Below, one piece after another: positions 36,001 to 48,000 of a stretch of DNA of 64,000 bases; the stretch's first letter is position 1; every line of letters starts with the position of its first letter. The position numbers and the translations under genes were made by a program. Source of the DNA: Luidia sarsii. Taxonomy: Eukaryota; Echinodermata; Asteroidea; Paxillosida; Luidiidae. The stretch spans positions 2,183,684-2,247,683 of the forward strand of contig OX465107.1 in NCBI GenBank assembly GCA_949987565.1, read 5' to 3'. The notes under the pieces are model-generated. The model was not told where the DNA came from. It searched no databases and saw nothing but the letters and a program-made list of their open reading frames with translations.

Positions 36001-39000
36001 CACAGAACTGATGGGGGGGGGGGGGAGGAGAGGAAGGCGGATAAAATCATGATTTTGCATTGGTGGGTATGTAATTCAATGAGTGTTTGACCTATCAAAT
36101 GTATAATTTTGCCCACTGATATAGCCTGTGGTGGTCTCTACATAGCTCAGACCAAGGTAGCCTTGATCAAGTTGTTAGGCGACATTTTGGAAATCTAAAT
36201 CCGGCCTTAAAGAATACTGTATGGTGCGTTACGCAATACCGTTGCGAGTGAAATCCAACATTGCAGCCCCATTCTCCGCTCATAGCTTGCGCACGCCGTG
36301 CACTGTTTCCCCAACCGTAGCTTGCATGCGTACAGGTCGTGTGCAAACCTTTTCCAGCGGTCGATTTCACCAAACCCGTCGTAACTTACGATCAATCGCA
36401 AGACGATGAGCGATGCACAGGAACCATACAGCCTATCACAGCTTACGATGGGTTATCAATCTTAAGTTGAGATACGATGCATCATGAGGCTTTGAGATAT
36501 CCACCCCAGGTCCACTTGAGGGCACCCAGGATGGCTGCGTACACACTCGTACCACATATACGCACACAGTACGGGATGTGAGTGGGATGGTAGCGGCGCG
36601 GTCTGGGTGCCGTGTACAGCTCGAATCCGGCGTGGTAGTGACATAGTGTAGTGGTGTGCGTGCGTCTGACGTGGATCGCTGCACTGAACCGTACCGGTGA
36701 GACCGTCATGGACAAGGCTGAGACAAAGGTGGCTGTCAAAGCTTTTAAACAACCTCCCCCACCCCACCCCACTTAAGAGAGCCGACTCACAACAAACATC
36801 TGCTCTTCGAAGACAAGCAGCGGTCCCGTGGCTCCGATGATGACGAGGGGCTGGCCAGAGAAGAGAGAGAAGAGCATGCCGCCAATAGAGGTGGAGACGA
36901 TCATCTCGCTCACTCCCATCCATTTCTTGGTCTTCTCGCCTGCATTTTGGAAAAAAGGAAACAAGGAGCAATCACTCGGCTGTTAGAATTTGGAATAGTC
37001 TCCCTGACCATGTCGTTGGTACAATCTCCTGCTCTGGTCTTCAAGCCTTCAAAGGCCGAGTACATCTATTTCTCCTTACATAATAAACCATTTTTTTTTT
37101 ATCCTTTATTTAACCATCACTATTCAGAAGTTATCTGGTGAGATGCTGTGGACTATTGATTGGCCTTCGAGAATTTATTCTTAAATTCTGGAGGGCTAAT
37201 GTTCACATAAGTGTTTTATATCCCCCCCCCACAAAAATGAAACCATAGTCTATTAGTTATTACAACTCTCAAGAAGTAAAGGGCCTGTCCTTCAGATCCT
37301 AGCAGGAGGGCTATTGTTCGCATACAAAACTGTATTAAGTGTTTAACATACCAAAACAAGAAGAATCATTTTTTTTTCTAAGTTATCATGTTTCAGGTGG
37401 TCATTTTTTTTCCAGGCAATACATGTTCTCAGCACCAGTGGTTGTGATTGCGCCCTCTTGGGTTGGCGACCTTTGACCGTGGTCTTCACCGAATTTCTTG
37501 TTGATCGTGTGTTTGCCTTGTGCATTGAACTTCGCCTTTTACAGACAAGTCGGTTCCACAGTTGCGGATACGTTGCGTTCAGGAAACCCCCTGCCCTCCA
37601 TCGGTGCCGCTTGCAGGAATGCATCTGGACAGACGAGGGAGTGAAATGTTGCCGAGGGGACTGACTCACTGAGCAGACCGCCGAAGGTGATCGCCGGGGA
37701 CAGGCAGGCAAAGTAGATGAAGACAAAGGCGGCCAGGCACTGGAAGTTGAGGGCGTCCGTGATGTCGCTCCGGTAGAAGGGGTAGCGTCGCTTGACGTCG
37801 TTGAAGAGGCCGCCGAATATGCGGCCAGTACGCTGCAGGGGGTCCATGTTCAGGTCGATCTCCCGCATCTTTTTCGTCAGCTCCAGAACAGCTTCAGGGA
37901 AGAAACAAAAAGGGGGGGGGGAGGAAGATTTGATTATATCTTCTTCTTTTTTTAAAAGAGTCAAACAAATTGTTTGTAAGAGCTGCGTCCGCTTTGTGCT
38001 TTCCCCGAGCTGCTGCAGCCAGGTTTACAACATGATTGGTTGTTAGCGTCTGAATGAAAACGGGGAGTGTGATCCCTGGAGATATACGGCAGTTACACTA
38101 TGAACATCTAAACCGTGAAAATGGGGTGAAAATGTCATTTAGCCGTGAAAAGAAAATTCACCATGTTTTCACCCCTATTTCATGACACACAGTTAGCTAA
38201 GTAATTTTCACGGTGTTTTCACCAGTGGTCTCCAAGGCCACATTCCTGGTGGCAAATGGCTAGAGGCAATTAAGAAGTATCTGGGAGTGACAGTTACAAG
38301 GACACCATACAGTACCTCTATGGGGGCTGGTGGTCCCTACTGGTAATTGAATTAGCCATCCCCAAGGCTGGAGCTTGCCACCCTAGATATTCATTGTTTG
38401 TTCACGGTCTCTTTAGTGTCCTGAAGATGTCCTTATCAGGTCAGAGAGGCGATTATTTTCACGGTGAATTCACTGTAAAATGCACCGTGAAATCACAGTG
38501 ACTTTTTAGTTTCACGGCGAAATGACATTTTCACCCCTTTTTCACGGTTTAGATGTTTATAGTGTTAATGGTTGAATTGCTTCTGACTGGCGCCCCCACC
38601 CCAGCATAGACTAGTTGACTATTAGGGAAGACCGGCAGGATGTTTCTCAAAGGCACAAACTCATTGCTCGTCGATTTGGAATCATTGTTTCACGACAATT
38701 CGCAAGACGGTGAGCGATTAGAAAAAAACCAAAAAACCAAAACAACTTTTTTATGGGTTATCCGACGTGAATAGAGAAAGGTCCTGCTAGGATGGCAGGA
38801 CCTTTCAGGTCGGTCTTTTTCTGCTGTGCAAGGGCCCAAGGCTTACCGTCAGTGTCCTCCTTGGTGGGCTTGTTGGTCAACCTCCTCCGCATCACCTTGG
38901 CCTGCTCCTTCTTCTGGATGCGGGTGATGGGCAGGAGGAGATCCCGGTCCCAGTCGCCCGGCGGCAGGACCATGGTGTCGTTCAGGAACTCGCTGATGCC

Positions 39001-42000
39001 CTTCAGGATGTCGTGCTTGTCCAGGCCCGTGTAGGCGATGTCCCGGAACACCTGCAGGGAAGCGCAGGCGGAGGTGCCGTCAGACTCACTGCAAAACTGT
39101 CATCGTCGTTGTCATCATCATTATTATCATCATCCTCACCACCATCACCAAAAACACCATCCTCACAAACACCATCCTCACCACCATCACCAAAAACACC
39201 GTCCTCACAAACACCATCTTCACCACCATCACCAAAAACACCATCCTCACCACCATCACCACATTCACCATCCTCACAACCATCACCACCATCACCACAA
39301 TCACCATCCTCACCACCATCACCACAAACACCATCCTCACCACCATCACCACCATCACCACCATCACCACAATCACCATCCTCACCACCATCACCACAAA
39401 CACCATCCTCACCACCATCACCACATTCACCATCCTCACAACCATCACCACCATCACCACAATCACCATCCTCACCACCATCACCACAAACACCATCCTC
39501 ACCACCATCACCACCATCACCACCATCACCACAATCACCATCCTCACCACCATCACCACAAACACCATCCTCACCACCATCACCACAAACACCATCCTCA
39601 CAACCATCACCACAAACACCATCCTCACCACCATAACCACCATCATCACAATCACAATCACCATCCTCACAACCATCACCACCATCATCACAATCACCAT
39701 CACCACCATCACCACAATCACCATCCTCACCACCATCACCACCACAATCACCATCACCACCATCACCACAATCACCATCCTCACCACCATCACCACCACC
39801 ATCACCATCACCACCATGACCACAATCACCACCAGCATCCTCACCACTTTCCTCACCATCACCATCACCATCACCACCATCACCATCACCATCACCACCA
39901 TCACCATCCTCACCACCATCACCAACATTGACACCATCATCAACATAAGCATAACATGATGTTTGCGTCGAGTAGAATGTAATTCAATGAGGGTTTTATA
40001 TATGAACACTCAGTGCTTATTACACTGAGCAGGGCAAACCCTCACTGAATTACATTCTCCTGGATGCAAACATCATATCCATGATATGTATCATGATAAG
40101 TATCCATGAATCTGCAGACTACTCGGCCACATGGCCTTAACATCCAGGAGGGGAATGGTGAAGCCATCGAGTGAAGGAGAGTGGATATTGATGGGGGACA
40201 TACAGTGGATAATCTCAGAGGTCTTGATCTTTGACGAAGTTCACTGCTAGACATGGCAAGGTTCAGATAGATCAAGTGTCAGCTCCTGGAAGGAGCTGGT
40301 TTTGATGATGATGACGAAAGAGAGAAGATTTCTTATGCCCTCACCCTCTCTCTTTTTCTATTGACAGCGAGCTAAGCTGTAGTCTCGCTACAGTGAGGTA
40401 ATAGGATCAAGGTATCTTTACCTTGGATAACTTCCTACCTGTTCTTGATTTCGATAAACAAAGCCGAGGGGACAGACAGGGGAGCCGGAGGGAGGGACCT
40501 ACCTCATCCGAGAAGAGAGTGGCCATGGCCCTGCCCACCTCGTGGTAGTCCGTGTCCACAAAGCTGGGGCCCACCATGAAGAAGACGAAGCGGACGGGCA
40601 GCGGCACCTCCAGGAAGTTCTCGAAGACGGTGGCCTCCTCCAGCCGGACAAAGGCCACCACGGCCTCCTCCACGGCGTCGTCCGTGGCCACCATGACCAC
40701 GGCCGCCTCCGACCCGGCGGGGATCTTGCGCATGATGCCATCGCCGTGCACGGTCAGGCGGCGGGCGGGCAGCGCCTCCGTGTTGCTGTTGTTGCTGTTC
40801 TCCAGCATCGAGATACGAACCTCGTCCACCTGGATGCGAAAGACGGACAAAAATTCCTCTCCCCCGTGACATTTTCCGCTTGATTATCACCGTCGAGCAA
40901 ATCGATGAAAAAACTGAACAGGAATTTTTGAACCAATGTTTAAAATGTCAAACAAAGCGATGGAAAAACTGACTGGGAATGTTTCAACAAATTGAAAAAA
41001 ATATAGTCAACAAATCAATGAAAAACTGATTGAGAACTTTTGAACCAATTGAAAAAATAGTCAAACAAACAAAGGAAAAACATGAACAAATTTAGACAAT
41101 GGTAAAGAAAATTTAAAGTGGACTTTGAGTGGATTTGAACCAGAGACTTATGGTTTTGCGTCACAAAATCATGATTTTGGGGAAAACTGTAAGTCTAATT
41201 TTTGGGGGCAAATGGTTGTGCTAGAAAATGACCATTGTCTGCATAACAATAGATTTTTTTTTCCTGGACTTTTTACGCTGAGGGTAGTATAACTAAATTC
41301 TTGCCACTGTGATTGTCTTTCTTCTCTCAGATTGTTGCTGGAGATCCCAGGATGTTGCTTACCCCATTGGCATGGTTCTCCACAGTGGGGGAGATGGAGG
41401 CTGGCAGGGTGGTCGTGGTGTTGGCGGTGGGGGCGGAGCTGCTGTTGGCAGTGGGCGAGGGGCAGACGAGAGAGGCTTTGCGGGAGGATTCCGAGCCTGC
41501 CGTGTACAGGGACAGTCTCCTGACCGAGGCCTGGAAGAGACTCGTCTGCTCAGCGGGGATCCTGAAAAGCGGAGATGAACCCTCAAATGTCAGCAGGACT
41601 TGTCTTAAAAGAGCTGTTTCCAGTGTCCCCCCAAAACGTGATTTTTTGGATCATGATTCAAACTCTACTTCTTTTTTGTTTAGACACAATAAACGTGATT
41701 ATTGGTGGGATTTGAATTGCAATTCGGACTTTTCCAAATAATCGGGTTTACTTGCCACACAAGTAAGACTTTTTAGTCCCACAATGCACCGCCGAGAGAG
41801 AGAGAGGAGGGGAGAGAGGGGAGGGAGGGAGGGAGGGAGGGAGAGAGTGAGAGAGAGAGAGGGGGAGAGAGACAGAGAGAGGGAGGGTGGGAGAGGTGGA
41901 GATGGAGGGGAGGGAGAGAGGGGGAGAGATGAGGGAGGGAGGGGGAGAGTGAGAAAGAGAGAGGGAGATAGAGAGAGAGAGAGAGGGGAGGGAAGGAGGG

Positions 42001-45000
42001 AGAGAGAGAGAGTGAGAGAGATTGGAGGGAGGGAGAGAGACATGGGGAGGGAGGGAGAGAGGGAGAGAGGAAGAGGGGGGAAGGAGGGAGAGGGGGAGTG
42101 AGAGGGGGAAGGGAGAGAGAGATAGAAAGGAGAGGGAGGGAGGGAGAGAGGGAGAGGGAGGGAAGGAGGCAGAGAGTGAGTGAGAGGGGGAGGGGGGAGA
42201 GAGACAGGGGGCCGGGGAGAGAGGGAGAGAGAGCGAGATGGGAGTGGGAGAGAGAGGGAGAGAGAGAAAGGGAGGGAGGGGTTCACTTACTTGCGGGCTG
42301 ACTGGTGAAGCATGCGAAGGACCAGGCCGTGGTTGTCCTGATGAATGAGCTCAGCATTCAGCATGGCCTCCACCATGACATTAAAGATGGCAGGCAGCTG
42401 GGTCTCGGGGATATCCAGCATCACCAAGCCTTTGGCACAACAGAGGAAAAGCGGAGATGGAACACATAAGGCACTTCTTTGAAAGAAAAAAAAGTCTTTT
42501 CCAAAAACAACTTGACAGAGGCTCAAGCGATGGCTTTGCCTCCGAGTTTGTCAGTCATTTATAAGTACCAGACTTGAACATGGGAGGATTTCTGTTTTTT
42601 TTTTTTTTTTTACCAAGATGCTCTATTTTGAAGTGGAAAAAAACAAAACAAAAAACACTTCAGAGCTTCAACTTCAGCAAAGAAACCTCTACCTGTGTTT
42701 TAAGTTTTTGAGTAACAAGGAATGAAACTTGAACTGGAGCCCTGAGCTGGATTCTGGGGGAAAGGCTCAACGCAAGATAGGGGATCAGAGGAAAAGCCCC
42801 AAATGAAATCGGGGGGGGGGGGGGGGGGGGAGTGCCCGCTCTCACCGTGCTCCAGGCCTTTGCGCAGCTGCGGCAGGCTGTTGAAGGTCAGCGAGGCCAC
42901 GTGGGGCTTGCCCCAGCGGTTGGACCCTTCCTCCCGGTCCTCCTCAAACTTGATCCAGCGCGCCTTCTCCTTCCAGTGGATGCTGCTTGCCCCGATGCCG
43001 GCGTACTGCTCGCTGCGCTGGAGCTCATCCAACTCCACAAAGAGCTGTGGGGTCGGAAGATGTTGACAAATGGTGAAGAGAATCTGGGAACACCCTTTTT
43101 TCCCCCCTACAACTTCATCTTGGCCTTCATTTCTATCAACCACCAAAAAGTAAATCACGACCAAAAAAAAGTGGATTTTGGCCACCAGAATTCCGAGGCG
43201 CACACTTTGGGTAGGGCAAACCCTCATCAAATCCAAACGAATTATAATGTTTGACTTGAATTGAAAAAGCTGCATCCACTGTGTGATCCCTGCACAGGTT
43301 TACAACCATTTACAATGAAAGCAGGGGTGTGATCCCTGGAGATATACGGCAGATAACGGTTGAATTGCTTCTGAATGGCGCCCCCACCCCGGCAAAGACT
43401 AGCTGACTATGTGGGAGGCCACCATCTAAGGACTGGATAGCTCAGATGGGAAGAGTGCAGTGGTACACAAAATCAGTTGACCCAGCTTCAAATCCCGGGC
43501 TAATCAAAAGTTTTCTTTGGCATTTTTTTAAATCTTTTAAAAAGTTTCCAGTCAGTTTTTTCATTGATTTTTCGGACTTTCGGAAACAAATTATGCTCAT
43601 TGTATGAATTGACTACAGACTTATGCTCTAATCGATGCTTGTGACCTGTGCAAGACTCGTAATACTCAGATGTCCCCACTAGACGCTGCAATTACCTCGT
43701 GGGGTTTGTGGCTGCGTGTACAGGGGTAGGCAAAGGACCTTGCAGATGGCGAAGGCGTCTTTAAGATCTTCGATCGCCGTCGGCTGATCCCGACATCATC
43801 GTAGCGATGACCTGGAGATATGAACCAAACCGACAGCCATTCATATCCAATTCTGAAAAGTTGAAAAACAAATGACTACACACAGCAACAGCAAGTAACA
43901 AGACAAACGTAAATCACATAAACTTACCTCAACGAAAAGCCAGCATACCTTAATTCATCTCAATTGACTCAATCAATCAATACTTACCATTCTGTTTCAG
44001 ACGCAAATTTCAGACAAGATTGAAGTTTGACTTTTTCCCACAACGAACCTATTTCGAATCCTTTTTCAATCTGAAACCGAAAGGGCCTGCGAGAAAACGG
44101 TCCCACTAAGATTGAAAATACTAGGCCCTGTACATTTGTAGGTACATGTACATGTGTACTTAAAAAATATGACTTCATAGCAGAAGGCCGCCTAATGTTT
44201 GAAGGAACCTAAGATCTGAAATCGACATTGCTCAGCTTAACTCCTCTTCTCCTGCTCCTTGTACATAGGGCATCTGCACTCTCTTCCTGTCTTGTCCTAT
44301 CTTGAGCTTGGAAGTCCAGCCTCTCTACGGGACTTCTGTCCAAGAGCTTGTCTTTTTTTTCCTACTGCCTGTCACCGTGTTAATTCAGGTTTCCCTCCTT
44401 TCCCTGGTGGCCTATCCAATGCCGTCATGCAACGGTGCCTTTGGCTCTTCTCTTAATGCACCCAAATAACTTCCATCTCTTCCTCCTCTCACCCGTACAC
44501 TCTGTCTCTCCCAAGGTGTGGAACTAAATTTCCAACCAGCCTATGATCTTTCCCCTTTTAAGAGGAATGTTAATTCCTATCTCCAGCCTTCCTGAATTCC
44601 TCCCTATCTCCTTCTTTGCTTCGCCCTTAACCTTCAGTGGCTTTATAGCCTTGATTTGGGTGAATCTGGGAATGACAATTCCTATCTATTTCCTTCTTTC
44701 CTTCGCCCTTAACCTTGAGTGGCTTGAAAGCCTTGTTTTGGGCAAATCTACATAATAATCTTCTTTGCTCGACTTCAGTATTGACTGTCTGGGGTTTGGG
44801 AGAAGGGGATGAGTCTCACATTGATATAATAATGAAGACTAGGAGATCTGCATGATTCCCCTTTTTCGGAAACTGGCGTCAGCCAGCACGGCATGCGAAA
44901 AAAAATAGGCAAATAACCTTCTCTGTCAGGATAATCAGCAGCAGAGGCATGGAATGCGACCCTTTTTGAATCGGTTTGCGCAGCCGGGAGCTCCTCGACG

Positions 45001-48000
45001 CCTAAGGGTCCAAATACAGAGGGATGAGAAGTGGCAGGAGGGAGGGTGCATCCGGGTATTTTGTCCGCAGTGTGCTTCAAGGTGCTGGCATGATGCGAAA
45101 CAGGCAGAGTAGGACAACGGAAGAGAAATAGGCAGGCCAGTTGCAACAGATGCATCAAGCAGTGTAGAGCAGCATAAAAAAGGGTGATATTCTCTGCGTA
45201 ATCTGGTTGTTGTTTTTTTGGAATGAGTGGCAATTTTCACCCTTTACTGATAGGGATTTATTCTTCCGATTCTCCACTTCCAGCAATGTTTTACCAATAG
45301 CTGCTACAACGGAATCTGCAGGTTTAGACGAGGAATAATTTTCAAACCCCTAATGATGTTGATTTACCAGAAAATAACGATAACGTAAAGATTTCTTTTG
45401 CATTCCAGGCAGGGAAGCAATTCATGCATGCGCGTAGTGGATAATTTTTTGCTTGCGAAAGCAAGAAATAATTATTGGCCGTGGAAAAACGCTTACCGTT
45501 TTTGCTTCTGTAAGTGCCAATTCTACGCTTACGGTAAGCAGAGCCATGAAATAGGGCCTGGTCTGTTTAGTGCTCTCTGCGTATAGCAGCATGACTAGCA
45601 GGTAACGGGATTGATCGGGTAGTAATGCCAAGCTGTAACTATCAGGCCCACTTTGTTGATTACGAGGGAAATGAAGGAGGACAACTCTAACTCCTCAAGG
45701 GATTACGCCCACTTCCCCTTGGTTCCTCCTCCTCTTCCCACTCCCAACCCCCTCACGATCTCCCTAAACTTCCCTAACCTCAAGTAACCTCAGTTACTTG
45801 ACAACTACTTCAAAGAAGCCAACCAAATAAGCACCCTGTCGTCCCATCAGTCTGGTGACGGACCCACGTGATTAGACTGTGAGGGATGTCAATAATTGAG
45901 TCTGGAGGCCAGTCTCCTTGCATCTTCCTGTCGGAGTTCCTCCTCCGCGAGAACTCTTGTATTAACTGAAAACCCACCGAGGGCAGAAAACAGACTAATG
46001 TCTGGTTTTGCAAGCGAATGAATACTGCCAGTTCAATGAACACGTCATCAATTATGACGCCATACGTTACTTGCTATATGCTAAACCTGCAGGGCATCTC
46101 ACTCACTACACGTAAGGAAGAAACGTGTAGGAAAATTTGAATTTGTAGTAAATCATCCTTATTTTTATTTTTTTCATAAGTTGGGCTTTGTTCAGAAATT
46201 AGTAATCGCTGAATATATACAGGCCAATTTTAAGAGGTCAAAAGACTTTGAAATATAAAAAGTTCTGTCTAAAAGACCCAATACAACATTGGGAAGATCG
46301 GAAAACATTGATGTCCACAGATTTCCTTCTAATTTACACAGTTTGTAGATGGTCATGATAGAATCCTCATGTTGAGATCTTACGGTCTGGGATGCTGTAC
46401 TTCCCTAGAAATCTTCACTCAAACATTGACAAATAGTGTATTACTCGCGAGTAATAAACTATTTCTTACACTACAAAACGGTGCGAAAACCGTGGCGTTT
46501 TGTTGCCTTTTTCTACTTTCTCAGATCACCATTTGAGCTAAAACCTTCGCATGATTTCTGTTTTGGAATGTTTAATGATTTGACACACAAACTGTGGCAA
46601 TTTTTTGACTTTTACCAATGTTGTATTGAGCCTTTAATGATGGGTATCAAAATGTGTGTGTAAGGTGTCGGAAACAGACTTCATTTTAGACTTATTTTAT
46701 TCAGTGTTGGGATTGCGAACAGCGCCATCAACACAATGGCCACTAACGGGTACAAAATTCTAAACATATGCGTACCCGTATCCATTCGCATGCGAAACCT
46801 CTCTACTAAACAGATAGGGCTATGGTTACGGCTAGAGGCCGTTGCTATGGGAAACAGCACAGGCTGTGCAAAGGAGCAACACTTAGAGAAGCCACAGCCT
46901 TACAGCTGCCCAGCATTGTTACTTTAAACAGGTTGCAGGTGCCCTAAACACGGTATGGCCTCCAGTCAGAAGCTATTAACATCAGACAGCTCGTGCTGTC
47001 ACACTGATTGTAGCCATATTCATTGTTTTCCCCACTATTTAAATTCCTCCGAGCAGCTGCCCCAAAGAATATCGATTCGTCTGGCATTTTATCCACCATC
47101 GACTCATGCTGTGGGCAAAAAATGTTACTTAACTCTTTCACTACGGAATTAATGTGCATGTCTGTACGGAATAAATTTGGTAATATATTAGAAACAATGG
47201 GACACACGAGCCGATGTATCGGCTTTCCGTCAACAGAGAGCGGTTTACCGAGCCGATGTATCGGCGCGCCGTACGGAAAGAGTTAAGAGCACCACGCCTT
47301 TCAATCATGTGGTGGAAATGTAATTCAAGTAATATAAAAGTTACAACTATTGAGTATCATCTCTGAAAAATGTATGAAGCTCTTAAAGCCTATCCAATGC
47401 AGATTAATCTTCAGACTTTTCTTAAATGCCAAATGACGTGGAAAGGATATTTTCCGAATTTGCTTTTAATCTCTGACAGGTGTTTATACTTTCATTCATT
47501 ATTATTTTCATTGGCTATCCTTGCTTTTTGCAAAGGAATATGATGTGTAATTGATCAGAGAGGGTATGAACTTCCATGTGTCAGTTTGTTTTTTAAATAT
47601 AGTAATCACATTTTTGAGAAAACAGCAAGATTCTCGACAGAAAACTCCCCCCCCCCCACCCGAGCTGCTTCGTTTTTGTTCATCAGACAACGGGGAAAGC
47701 ACTGAGCATTCAGTGTTTATCACGTCGAGCAGGGCAAAACCCTCATTGAGTTACTGTATTTCAAATGATGTGCGCAGAAAAAACACCTTTAGCATCTCAT
47801 TCGATGGAGTTGGCACTTTACAAATAACTACTTGTACTACTAGTAGTACACCCACAACTAGGATCCTGTGCAGCATCCCTTGTTCCCGCCTTTACAGTTC
47901 CCGCCTTCACTCTTCACTGAGCTAATCCCCTCACCAGGATCCCTCTCCACACTACATAAGCCCCACTCCCATTTGGAATCCAGCATTCTCCTGAAGACGA

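Noticed and set aside
39013..40009. Nearly 300-residue poly-His/Pro and poly-Val/Met frames
   Set aside because: They come from the CACCAT minisatellite just upstream of gene B exon 11, with no start context, splice signals or homology.
41313..41741. Plus-strand frame over gene B exon 9
   Set aside because: Antisense shadow of a GC-rich exon; the minus frame has matching splice sites and phases.
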